Shown here: positions 19,486 to 27,125 of the stretch, one piece after another | Layout of the letters: each line of letters starts with the position of its first letter | How positions within the stretch are numbered: position 1 is the stretch's first letter | NCBI GenBank assembly: GCA_028289375.1 | Contig: JANQQK010000079.1 | Location: 1 to 64,000, forward strand | From: Phycisphaerae bacterium | GTDB taxonomy: Bacteria; Planctomycetota; Phycisphaerae; UBA1845 | Reading direction: 5' to 3' | DNA: 64,000 nt | Notes under the pieces: generated by a model | What the model was told of the DNA's origin: nothing | Databases searched by the model: none | The model's input: the letters and a program-made list of their open reading frames with translations, nothing else | Program-made: the position numbers and the translations under genes

Positions 19486-20241
19486 GTGTCTGGAATGCAT
19501 TGGCGATCAGGGCTGCTGGTGTGTGTTCTTGTACTGACCGCGATGCCGGTGCAGGCGGATTCGATCTGGCAGTGGACGCATGAGGGGAGTGCGGCGGGGA
19601 TGGCCAATGTGTTCGACGGTGGGCCTGTGGATGTCGATTCCGACTCGACCAATGGACTGATGGATGACGACATCGGCTTGTTCACCAGTGATAGAACCGA
19701 TCAGTCGGGTGTATTAGGCGCTCAAGCGCTTGCAGTCGCAAACTCCACTATTTTTCCCGAACCTGATGTACTCGTGGTCAGCCAGAATTTCACGGTCGGG
19801 TACATCCCATCGAACAACATTGGCGGTGACAACCCAGGGGGCGAAGCCACCGGCCAGATGGACACCGTGGTGGAGTTTGTCCTGCCCTTTGACGACGCCC
19901 AGTGGTTCTCCCGCCTCGACATCGAGACCGATTTCAACAATGTCATGAACGGGGAAACACGTGTCTTTGTCGAAAACGTCACTCGGTCGTCCATGATCGA
20001 ACTGTTCAACAACGGCACATCGGCCCTGATCGAGTTTGATTTTGACACATCCGCTGGCGACGTGATCCGCCTGACCACCAGTTACACAGCGTCGGGGAAC
20101 ACAGGCGGGCCGAGCGGCCTCCGCGTGTATGACGTGAATCAGAGCCTGATCGTGAGAATCCCTGAACCGGGGACGTTGATGTTGCTGGCGGTTGGGGCGC
20201 TGGGCGTCTCGCGCCGACGTGGCCAAGTGGTGTTGCCATGA
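19486..20241 (+). CDS. PEP-CTERM exported protein of a WQW-family (member 1)
   Basis: 251 residues. GTG at 19486 is chosen because GGGAGAGG lies 6 nt upstream; ATG at 19495 is the alternative. A signal peptide ends at PVQA-D, and the mature protein begins SIWQWTHEGSAAG, a motif shared with the genes at 53413 and 58520. The middle is a beta-rich domain with GGDNPGGEA. The C-terminus has the PEP-CTERM signal: RIPEPGTLMLLAVGALG followed by RRR. PEP-CTERM proteins are cut by an exosortase and sorted to the surface or exopolysaccharide; no exosortase is in this window. The stop overlaps the start of a truncated copy by ATGA. Confidence 0.85.
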   Translation: MSGMHWRSGLLVCVLVLTAMPVQADSIWQWTHEGSAAGMANVFDGGPVDVDSDSTNGLMDDDIGLFTSDRTDQSGVLGAQALAVANSTIFPEPDVLVVSQNFTVGYIPSNNIGGDNPGGEATGQMDTVVEFVLPFDDAQWFSRLDIETDFNNVMNGETRVFVENVTRSSMIELFNNGTSALIEFDFDTSAGDVIRLTTSYTASGNTGGPSGLRVYDVNQSLIVRIPEPGTLMLLAVGALGVSRRRGQVVLP

Positions 20242-20405
20242 TGCAGAGTCTCGGGTTCGCGGCATTGTGCGTCACGCTGGTCGCCGCAACGGTGCAGGCG
20301 GATTCGATCTGGCAGTGGACGCATGAGGGGAGTGCGTCGGGGATGGCCAACGTGTTCGATGGCGGGCCAGTCAGTCATGGCTCGGATATGAGTTCGGGGC
20401 CATAG
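20238..20405 (+). pseudogene. Truncated second copy of the PEP-CTERM gene (5' fragment)
   Basis: ATG at 20238 overlaps the preceding stop (ATGA). The 55-residue frame has a signal peptide and then SIWQWTHEGSASGMANVFDG, almost identical to residues about 23-45 of the gene at 19486, then diverges after GGPV and stops at TAG 20403. DNA identity is clear from about 20291 to 20372. No PEP-CTERM tail or middle domain follows. It is either a broken duplicate or a very short secreted peptide; a broken duplicate is more likely. The tRNA-Ile gene lies about 200 bp downstream. Confidence 0.8.
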
Positions 20406-20536
20406 GACTTTCGGGTGGACGCTCGTGCGTTCGCGAGAACGTCGCCCCGATCCCTCTTTTTGCTGGCGGTTGGGGGGTCGTCTTGCGTGGCGTCGCGGAT
20501 TGAAAGTGGCGGTGGGCTGCGGGGTGACCGGGGTTG

Positions 20537-20564
20537 TTGACAGAGGGGCGGGTGGGTGTAAGGT
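20537..20564 (+). promoter_or_regulatory. Promoter for tRNA-Ile
   Basis: Perfect -35 TTGACA (20537-20542), 16-bp spacer, weak -10 TAAGGT (20559-20564), about 45 bp before the tRNA 5' end. Confidence 0.5.
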
Positions 20565-20610
20565 GTGTCGCTCGGCGTCGATGGATAGGAGGACCGTCGG
20601 CGTGCGTACC

Positions 20611-20684
20611 GGGCTCATAGCTCAGTTGGCTAGAGCGCGTCGCTGATAACGACGAGGTCCCAGGTTCGAGTCCTGGTGGGCCCA
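20611..20684 (+). tRNA. tRNA-Ile (GAU)
   Basis: Full cloverleaf by hand. Acceptor GGGCTCA pairs with TGGGCCC (one G-U). The anticodon stem CGTCG/CGACG encloses the loop CTGATAA, with GAT at 20645-20647. The T arm has a canonical GTTCGAGTC-type loop. Discriminator A at 20684; CCA is not encoded. Confidence 0.95.
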
Positions 20685-20775
20685 TTCATTTCTTTCCGAT
20701 TTGCTCCGACTTGTTTTGGTTTTCGTTTCGATTGTTGTCGCTGCGCGGGCGCCGTTGGTTGTCCCGTCACACACG

Positions 20776-20841
20776 AGGGGTGACGCTACAGGAATGCAGG
20801 GGTGACGCTACAGGAGGTGCAGGGGTGACGCTACAGAATGG
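20776..20841 (+). repeat. Three tandem copies of a 22-23-bp unit
   Basis: Units starting AGGGGTGACGCTACAG at 20776, 20798 and 20821, differing only in the last few bases. They lie about 90 bp after tRNA-Ile and before the 3' end of rtcR. Direct tandem units with no spacers, so not a CRISPR. Confidence 0.85.
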
Positions 20842-20905
20842 TGGTGTGGCGGTTGCGACGGCATTGGGTGTGACGGAGCGTCCAAAAATCGTCGCGACTG
20901 CACGG

Positions 20906-22516
20906 CTACGACGCTTGCTCCTGAATCTTCTGCCAGGTCAGGTTGAATTTGGCGAGGTACTTGCGGAGGCGGTCGGCGTCGTTGGCGGTCTTGCGGCGTT
21001 GGCGTGAGGCGGCGAAGAGGCGTCGGCCTGCGTCGGAGAGCGATCGCGACGTTGCACAGACGTTGACGACGTGGGCGAGCTGCACGCGGTCGAAGTCGTC
21101 GATCCCGGCTGATTCATCGCTGAGCAACGTGTCCAACAATGCGGTGGTGACGCCGTTTTCCGTTTCACATTCCAGCATCGACCAACCCTGTTTCAGTCGG
21201 CGGATTTCATCTTCCACGACGTCGCGCGTGATGCGGCCTGACGGCGCCATGGTGGCCATGCGCGCGATGGCGGCGTTGAGGTCGCGGAAGTTGCCTCGCC
21301 AGTGGGCGTCGGGTGATTCGGCGAAGGCGGTGAAGGCGGTGAGGGCTTCCTTGTTGAATCGGAACATGCGGCCTGTGGTGGCGGTGATCTGTGCGAGTTC
21401 GTATTCGATGTTGGGTGCGATGTCTTCGCGGCGGTCGCGGAGACTTGGCATGGTGAAGGTCCAGAGGTTGATACGGGCGAGGAGGTCGTCGCGGAATCGG
21501 TTTTGGCGGACGGCGTCGCCGAGGTCGCGGTTGGTTCCGCAGATGAGTTGAAAGTCGCTGGCAACGTCTTTGTCACTACCGATCGGCAGGAAGCGCTTCT
21601 CTTCGATGGCGCGGAGCAGCATGGCCTGTTCGTCGATGCCGAGTTCGCCGACTTCGTCGAGGAAGAGGACGCCGCGGTCGGCTTCGCGGAGGAGTCCGGT
21701 GCGATCGGTGTTGGCGCCGGTGAAGGCGCCGCGTTTGTGGCCGAAGAGGGCGGACATGGCTGTGTCGCCTCGGAGGGTGGCGCAGTTGATCTCGACGAAT
21801 CGGCCGGCGAGGTTCTGACGGCTTCGTTTGAGGTCGTGGATGCGGCGGGCGAGGCTCGACTTGCCAACGCCGGTGGGGCCTGTGATCAGGATGGGGGCGG
21901 TGGCGTGGATGGCGACGTGTTCGATCTGGTCGATCATGCGGTTGAAGGCGCGGTTGCGGGTTTGGATGCCGGCCTTGAGGAAGTCGGACGCTTGGCGTTT
22001 TTCGTCGGCGAAGCGTTGGGCGATGCGGTCGTAGCGTGAGAGGTTGAGGTCGATGATGGCGTATCGGCCGGGGCTGTTGTGGTGGCGGCGATGGGGCGGG
22101 GCGGACTGAATGAGTTGGCCTGGGATGTGGCGTGATTCGGTGAGCAGGAAGAGGCAGATCTGGGCGACGTGGGTGCCGGTGGTGACATGGACGAGGTAGT
22201 CCTCGGATTCGGTGTCGAACGTGTAGCTTCGGGCGAAGTTGTGCAGGGCGGCGTAGACGTTTTCGAAATCCCACGGGTCGCGGAAGGGGACGTTGTGGAG
22301 ACGAACTTCGGTTTCGGGGGAGACCGTGTGGATGTCTTCGGCGACGTTTTGGGCCAGCGCGCGTGATCGCTTGTCGCAGAGCAATTCGAGTCGGGCGATG
22401 AGAAGGTCCTCGTGCTGGCAGAGGGAGACGGTGGGTCGCCACTGGTTCCAGCGTGACGGTCCTTCGCCGCGGTCGAGGGTGGTGCCGAGGAGTCCGATGG
22501 CGACCGTCTGGGGCAT
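20906..22516 (-). CDS. rtcR: RtcR, sigma54-dependent activator of RNA-repair genes
   Basis: 536 residues. The N-terminal domain (about 1-180) is the CARF-like RtcR sensor, including VHVTTGTHVAQICLFLL around 109-125. The AAA+ domain follows, with Walker A GPTGVGKS (213-220), the sigma54-contact loop GAFTGA (263-268), Walker B LFLDEVGEL and the sensor region. The C-terminus has a helix-turn-helix-like region (TSRSLSDAGRRLF). In E. coli RtcR activates rtcBA when its CARF domain senses RNA-damage products. Here it is divergent from rtcB, whose promoter has a good sigma54 element. The ATG at 22516 has no Shine-Dalgarno and sits 8 nt from a TATAAT, so its mRNA is probably leaderless. Confidence 0.95.
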   Translation of the reverse strand: MPQTVAIGLLGTTLDRGEGPSRWNQWRPTVSLCQHEDLLIARLELLCDKRSRALAQNVAEDIHTVSPETEVRLHNVPFRDPWDFENVYAALHNFARSYTFDTESEDYLVHVTTGTHVAQICLFLLTESRHIPGQLIQSAPPHRRHHNSPGRYAIIDLNLSRYDRIAQRFADEKRQASDFLKAGIQTRNRAFNRMIDQIEHVAIHATAPILITGPTGVGKSSLARRIHDLKRSRQNLAGRFVEINCATLRGDTAMSALFGHKRGAFTGANTDRTGLLREADRGVLFLDEVGELGIDEQAMLLRAIEEKRFLPIGSDKDVASDFQLICGTNRDLGDAVRQNRFRDDLLARINLWTFTMPSLRDRREDIAPNIEYELAQITATTGRMFRFNKEALTAFTAFAESPDAHWRGNFRDLNAAIARMATMAPSGRITRDVVEDEIRRLKQGWSMLECETENGVTTALLDTLLSDESAGIDDFDRVQLAHVVNVCATSRSLSDAGRRLFAASRQRRKTANDADRLRKYLAKFNLTWQKIQEQAS

Positions 22517-22524
22517 AGTGAAAA

Positions 22525-22552
22525 TTATAAGTCACTAGCATAATAGATCAAT
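22525..22552 (-). promoter_or_regulatory. Leaderless sigma70-type promoter of rtcR
   Basis: On the minus strand: TTGATC (22552-22547), 16-bp spacer, perfect TATAAT (22530-22525), then 8 nt to the rtcR ATG. Transcription should start at or next to the start codon. Confidence 0.65.
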
Positions 22553-22660
22553 CCTCTCCATTCCAACGTAGGTGGTTGAGTGGGGCTATTGTCGCGGATT
22601 GGCGCATAAATGTATTTAAAACAACGGCTTAACGTTTATCTTGACGGTTGTGAAGTCCAC

Positions 22661-22676
22661 TGGCACCGCGTGTGCT
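22661..22676 (+). promoter_or_regulatory. Sigma54 (-24/-12) promoter of the rtcB operon
   Basis: TGGCACCGCGTGTGCT: GG at -24 and GC at -12 with the exact sigma54 spacing and only small departures from TGGCACG-N4-TTGCW. The start site is expected near 22688, 38 nt before the rtcB ATG. A small palindrome AACGGCTTAACGTT lies upstream at 22623-22636. Confidence 0.8.
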
Positions 22677-22725
22677 TCATTCATCTTGGCAAGACTGAAG
22701 CGAATTGGAAATGGAGGCCAGGACG

Positions 22726-24237
22726 ATGACAACGACCACGACGCAAACGATGCAGAACGCACTGATCGAGACGGGCGACGCCACTGCGATGTTGCCGGTG
22801 GCGAATGGGACCATGAAGCCAGTGACGGTGATCGGGACGCCGGCGATCCGCGAGACGTTTGATGATGCGACGCTGCGGCAAACGATGAATGCGCGGATGG
22901 CGCCGGGTGTGGACAACGTCGTGCTGAACCCGGATGCGCACATTGGGTATGGCGCGCCGATCGGATGCGTCATGACATCGCGGTCGCACATCTATCCGGG
23001 GCCGGTGGGCGTGGACATCAAGTGTTCGATGAGCCTGTTGCAGTTGGACTTGCCGGCCGACGCGGTGGCTGACCGTCGGACGCGTCGGGCGGTGATCGAT
23101 GCAATCTGTGCACGGACGCCGACGGGTGCGGGACGTGGTCAGCGCAGTGTGCCGAAGTCGCGACCGGTATCACAGCCGTTGGGGCGTCGGGTTGTGGTGG
23201 AAGGTGCGTCGCGATCTGTTTGTGAGGCGTTGGGGATTCCGGCGCGTTGGGCGGACCGGTGCGAGGATGCGTTTCATGTTGGCCATGATGACACGCGTGA
23301 TGCGTTGGCGGCGCGGCTGGATTGGCTGCAGCACGGTGGTGCGATGAAGGAGTTCAAGGACAAGATCGCGCAGCTGGGTTCGTATGGCGGTGGCAATCAC
23401 TTCGGCGAGTGCGAGGTGGTGCGGGTGGCGGACAATGGCCGTGCGAAGCACTGTGCGGATGTGTTTGGATTGCGTGACGGGCATGTGGCGTTCTTGTCGC
23501 ACTGCGGTTCGCGTGGGTTTGGGCACAACTTGGCCGTCGGTCAGTTTCGGGCGTTGCAGGGCAAGTTCGAGCAGTGGGGGATTGGATACCCCGGTGATGA
23601 TCGGCACTTGTGCTACGCGCCGCTGGGAACGCGGGAAGCCAACGACTATCTGGACGACATGGCGCTGGGTGCGAACTTTGCGACGGTGAACCACCTGCTG
23701 ATCAACGCGCTGGTGCTGGAGGCGTTCGAGGAGGTCTTTCCGGGTGTGCATGGCGAGTTGGTTTACTTCATCAGCCACAACATCGCGCGGAAGGAGATCG
23801 TTGATGAGAAGCCGGCGTGGGTAATGCGGAAGGGCGCGACGCGTGCGTTTCCGGGCGGTCACCATGCGTTGAAGGGAACGCCGTTCGCCGTGACGGGCCA
23901 TCCGATTCTGCTGCCGGGCGATCCGCAGCGTGGGTCGGCGGTCATGGTGGCTGACAAGGGCGCCGAGCAGAGTTGCTACAGCGTGAACCATGGTGCGGGA
24001 CGTGTGCTGGGTCGCAAGCAGGCGATTCGGACGCTGGATCAGAAGTCGATCGACACGTCGTTTGAAGAGCGTGACATTCTGACGAATTGTCGCAAGTATC
24101 CGCGCGACGAAGCGCCGGCGGCGTACAAGGATTTTGACGAGGTGCTGCGTTCGGTGAAGACGGCTGGTCTGGCGTCGGAGGTGGCGCGTTTGCAGGCGAC
24201 GTTTGTTATAAAGGACGCTTCGAAAGCAGATGACTGA
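22726..24237 (+). CDS. rtcB: RNA-splicing ligase RtcB
   Basis: 503 residues from ATG 22726 (GGAGG 8 nt upstream). RtcB landmarks: GPVGVDIKCSM with the Mn2+ ligands D97 and C100, LGSYGGGNHFGE, HCGSRGFGHN, SHNIARKE, and SVNHGAGR whose His accepts GMP. It joins RNA 2',3'-cyclic phosphate or 3'-phosphate ends to 5'-OH ends using GTP. It differs from the E. coli form (VGVDIGCGM there, VGVDIKCSM here) and is about 95 residues longer. First gene of a three-gene operon: the next gene starts 8 nt after its stop. Regulated by RtcR through the sigma54 promoter at 22661. Confidence 0.95.
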   Translation: MTTTTTQTMQNALIETGDATAMLPVANGTMKPVTVIGTPAIRETFDDATLRQTMNARMAPGVDNVVLNPDAHIGYGAPIGCVMTSRSHIYPGPVGVDIKCSMSLLQLDLPADAVADRRTRRAVIDAICARTPTGAGRGQRSVPKSRPVSQPLGRRVVVEGASRSVCEALGIPARWADRCEDAFHVGHDDTRDALAARLDWLQHGGAMKEFKDKIAQLGSYGGGNHFGECEVVRVADNGRAKHCADVFGLRDGHVAFLSHCGSRGFGHNLAVGQFRALQGKFEQWGIGYPGDDRHLCYAPLGTREANDYLDDMALGANFATVNHLLINALVLEAFEEVFPGVHGELVYFISHNIARKEIVDEKPAWVMRKGATRAFPGGHHALKGTPFAVTGHPILLPGDPQRGSAVMVADKGAEQSCYSVNHGAGRVLGRKQAIRTLDQKSIDTSFEERDILTNCRKYPRDEAPAAYKDFDEVLRSVKTAGLASEVARLQATFVIKDASKADD

Positions 24238-24245
24238 GGTGTGAC

Positions 24246-25505
24246 GTGGTTGTTGATTGGGTTCTGACAGATCAGAAGTGGAAATACGAGGCCGTTCAGG
24301 TTGACTGCGGTGATGGAACCTACAGGGGGCCGGGACTCGGCCAGTGGAATCCGGAAAAGGGATATTGTCTCGACATGTTCGCGACACTGGTTCGCGGCAA
24401 CGCTCCAAAGTCGATTAGCATGGATCGAAGCACTCTGATTCTCCAAGAACGAGCATCGTCAATACGCCTGCGAGAAGCTGGACCTTCGCGCGGAGTTCTA
24501 TTTGTACGAGAGCAGGTCCGGCCGAGTCTTGGTTTGGTTGCGAACGGGCACCTGGAACTGCGAACTAATTCAGTGACTCATTGGACGCGAAACGGAATAC
24601 GGTTGTCGCATCCATCTGGGACGATTCTATTTCGCGGTCAGCAGCCTGCACTGCTTCCGCAGGGCGCTAAGACTGTGACATGCATCGACGAACGTCAAGT
24701 CTACGAGCGAACAAGCGGTGGGCTAGACTACGACAAGGACGGAGTTTCGTTCTGTATCCGCTCGATTCGGGACAATACTTATCAGATTGACTGGGGATTG
24801 CCGGAGAGAACTTCCCATGGTCCATCCGCGGGAGTGTGGGCAAGTGGGGTCATTCAGGCTTGGCAGTTTTTGCTCAGTGCAAGTGTCTTCCCCATAGGTT
24901 CAGAGTTCCAGAGGGATGATCGAAGAGTGACTGTCTACGCTGCACCTGATAAGCCAGTGGCTCTCAGAAGGATCGCTCTCTTGGATCAGGCGCGCCAAAT
25001 TTCAGGCAACGAACTGTACTTACTGTCAAGGTTGTTTGCAGGCCGATCTGTCGAGTCCATCATTGCTCAGAAGCTCCTTGCGCAGTGTTTCGATGCTGTG
25101 CGGAACACCAATTGGCAAGCCGTGATGTTCCTTATCGGTACTGCTCTGGAAGCTGTACTGCGGACGAAGTACGCTATCCCGTATGATCCGAAGAGGCATC
25201 GGACAGTGCGTATTCGAGAGTGCATTCAGTCGGTCTGCGTGGAGTACGTCATCCCGAGAATTTCTGAGGTATCGAATAAGGTCTGGCGTGCGTACAAGCG
25301 TGTTCGGCACCGTTCCGCGCATCCCGATTGGGTTAGTAGTTTTGGGGGTGCTGTTTGTTCAGCGAGAGAATTGGAGGCCCTTCATGATGTTTGTACTCTA
25401 ACGAGATTCTATGGATGTCTTATTTTAGCAATGGCAGGGATCAGTGAACTGGATGAAGAAGTGGCGATTCTTGTCGACGGTCTGAGGGGTCCCGGCGATG
25501 CGTAG
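24246..25505 (+). CDS. Putative HEPN-domain protein embedded in the rtc operon
   Basis: 419 residues; GTG 24246 directly after AGGTGA, 8 nt from the rtcB stop. Residues 1-230 form a beta-rich domain I cannot name. Residues about 245-400 are helical and contain RHRSAH (354-359), a fit to the HEPN RNase signature R-[N/H/K]-X3-H, preceded by FLIGTALEAVLRTKY. This organisation (beta-rich N-terminus, HEPN C-terminus) is like that of ApeA-type proteins, but homology is not shown. The last 8 nt overlap rtcA. Base composition is lower than both neighbours (31 of 60 G+C in 24901-24960 against 40 of 60 in 26041-26100), suggesting later insertion. It may be an RNase that makes or trims RNA ends handled by RtcB/RtcA, or an RNA-binding sensor. 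Confidence 0.7.
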   Translation: MVVDWVLTDQKWKYEAVQVDCGDGTYRGPGLGQWNPEKGYCLDMFATLVRGNAPKSISMDRSTLILQERASSIRLREAGPSRGVLFVREQVRPSLGLVANGHLELRTNSVTHWTRNGIRLSHPSGTILFRGQQPALLPQGAKTVTCIDERQVYERTSGGLDYDKDGVSFCIRSIRDNTYQIDWGLPERTSHGPSAGVWASGVIQAWQFLLSASVFPIGSEFQRDDRRVTVYAAPDKPVALRRIALLDQARQISGNELYLLSRLFAGRSVESIIAQKLLAQCFDAVRNTNWQAVMFLIGTALEAVLRTKYAIPYDPKRHRTVRIRECIQSVCVEYVIPRISEVSNKVWRAYKRVRHRSAHPDWVSSFGGAVCSARELEALHDVCTLTRFYGCLILAMAGISELDEEVAILVDGLRGPGDA

Positions 25506-26547
25506 TGTCCATCGAGAGTATGCAAGTGCCCTGCACATCGACGGATCACACGGCGAGGGTGGCGGGCAAATACTGCGGTCGTCGTTGGCGCTGGCGATCA
25601 TGACGGGCAAGCCTTTTCGCATCGACAACATTCGGGCGAAGCGGAAGAAGTCGGGATTGATGCGGCAGCACCTGACAGCCGTGCAGGCGGCGACACAGAT
25701 CAGTGGCGCGGAAACGCTCGGGGCGGCCATCGGGTCGTCGCGCGTCGATTTCACCCCTGGGGCAGTGGCCGGTGGCGAATACACGTTCAGCATCGGGACA
25801 GCCGGCAGCACGACGCTCGTGTTGCAGACGGTGCTGCTGCCGTTGGCGTTGGCGGATCGGCCAAGTCGCGTCGTGCTCGAAGGCGGGACGCACAATCCGT
25901 TTGCGCCGCCGTTTGATTTTCTCGACCGCGTGTACATCCCGCTGTTGAACCGCATGGGGGCGCGCGTGTCGGCCACGCTGGAGCGACCGGGTTTCTACCC
26001 GGCTGGTGGCGGGCGGATCGTGGTGGAGATCACGCCGGCGAAGGCGTTGTCGCCGTTGGAGTTGGGTGAGCGTGGGGCGTTGAAGCGTCGCCATGCGCGG
26101 GCGGTGGTGTCGAATCTGCCGCGTGACATCGCCGAGCGCGAATTGGACGTGGTGCGTCGCAAGCTGGAGATGAAGCCGGACGAGATGGAGGTCGTGGAGG
26201 TCGAAAGGCCCGTTGGTCCGGGCAACATTGTGACGATCGAGGTCGAGCACGAGCATGCGCGCGAGCTGTTCACCGGGTTTGGCGAGGTGGGTCGGTCGGC
26301 CAATAGGGTGGCGGGGCATGCGGTGCAGCAGTGTCAGCGGTATCTGCATAGCGAGGCGGTGGCGGGTGAGTATCTGACCGATCAGCTGATGCTGCCACTG
26401 GCGATGGCGGGCGGCGGGCTGTTTCGGTCGGTGGGCATGTCGCGACACGCGGAGACGCACGCGGAGCTGATCGGGATGTTCACGAATGTGCGTGTCGACG
26501 TGGAGCCGTGCGAGGGAGGTGGCGTGCTGGTGCGGCTGGCGACGTGA
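25498..26547 (+). CDS. rtcA: RNA 3'-terminal phosphate cyclase RtcA
   Basis: 349 residues, normal for the family. ATG 25498 overlaps the preceding gene by 8 bases. Landmarks: DGSHGEGGGQILRSSLALA near the N-terminus, THNPFAPPFDFL, ERPGFYPAGGGRI, and C-terminal MSRHAETHAELI, whose H317 (HxxT context) is the likely AMP-accepting His. RtcA converts RNA 3'-phosphates to 2',3'-cyclic phosphates, which RtcB can ligate. It is the third gene of the RtcR-controlled operon. The tRNA-Ala gene follows about 110 bp later with its own promoter. Confidence 0.95.
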   Translation: MRSVHREYASALHIDGSHGEGGGQILRSSLALAIMTGKPFRIDNIRAKRKKSGLMRQHLTAVQAATQISGAETLGAAIGSSRVDFTPGAVAGGEYTFSIGTAGSTTLVLQTVLLPLALADRPSRVVLEGGTHNPFAPPFDFLDRVYIPLLNRMGARVSATLERPGFYPAGGGRIVVEITPAKALSPLELGERGALKRRHARAVVSNLPRDIAERELDVVRRKLEMKPDEMEVVEVERPVGPGNIVTIEVEHEHARELFTGFGEVGRSANRVAGHAVQQCQRYLHSEAVAGEYLTDQLMLPLAMAGGGLFRSVGMSRHAETHAELIGMFTNVRVDVEPCEGGGVLVRLAT

Positions 26548-26616
26548 CGGCTGGTAAGTGTGGGGGCGTCGGCGATGGTTGCGATAACGTCGCGGGAATC
26601 GGCATCTCGGCGGTGA

Positions 26617-26645
26617 TTGCAACGGAGTGGTCAGGGTGCTATGAT
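26617..26645 (+). promoter_or_regulatory. Promoter for tRNA-Ala
   Basis: TTGCAA (26617-26622), 17-bp spacer, TATGAT (26640-26645). The start site is predicted near 26652, just before the tRNA at 26661. Confidence 0.7.
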
Positions 26646-26660
26646 TTCGCGAACCCTGAA

Positions 26661-26733
26661 GGGGCCGTAGCTCAATTGGGAGAGCGCCTGGTTTGCAACC
26701 AGGAGGTTGCCGGATCGTCCCCGGTCGGCTCCA
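26661..26733 (+). tRNA. tRNA-Ala (UGC) with unusual T-loop
   Basis: Acceptor GGGGCCG pairs with CGGCTCC; D arm GCTC/GAGC; anticodon stem CCTGG/CCAGG with loop TTTGCAA, anticodon TGC at 26694-26696. The T stem GCCGG/CCGGT encloses ATCGTCC. Position 54 is A and position 58 is T, the reverse of the nearly universal T54-A58 pair. Discriminator A; CCA not encoded. A strong promoter lies upstream, which argues that it is expressed. Confidence 0.88.
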
Positions 26734-27125
26734 GTTTTCCATTTCGTGGCGAGCTGACTTGCAGTTCCTCGGCGATCATCCGTTGCGTTGATTCATCTCT
26801 GGTTAACACAGTATTTACTCGTTGCTCATCGACTTTTCATCGCGACGGTGAATTCTGCGCAGATAGCGGGATTTTGGGACGTCGGCCACCTTGAATTGCC
26901 CTCGGGCGATCCGCTACCCTCGAATCTCCGCAGTGTCGCGACTGATGCAGGCCGGCGCGACACGACGGCTGGAAGACCCTCCATCCGAAAGTTGTCGCGT
27001 TCATGGGGATGAGCACGTCGCGCCGGCCTACTTTTCATTGATCGGTTCACATCCACACTTCGTCTGCCCTGCGTTTGTGGTCTCGCGCACACCTTTGGTG
27101 CAGGGGCGCCGATTGGATGGCGTGG
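26734..27125. other. 392-bp gap after tRNA-Ala, no gene seen
   Basis: Lower-GC stretch containing TTAACACAGTATTTACTCG and no supported reading frame. It separates tRNA-Ala from the zinc-ribbon array. Confidence 0.5.

Noticed and set aside
20776-20841. Possible mini-CRISPR
   Set aside because: The units are directly adjacent with no spacers, are not palindromic and no cas gene is near; RtcR has a CARF-like domain for other reasons.
20906-26547. Type III CRISPR-linked CARF/HEPN effector (Csm6-like)
   Set aside because: The CARF-like and HEPN-like domains are on different proteins, RtcR has a sigma54 AAA+ domain, and there is no cas10 or array in the window.
26508-26894. Reading frame containing VAQLGERLVCNQEVAGSSPVG
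   Set aside because: This is the familiar spurious translation of a tRNA-Ala gene.
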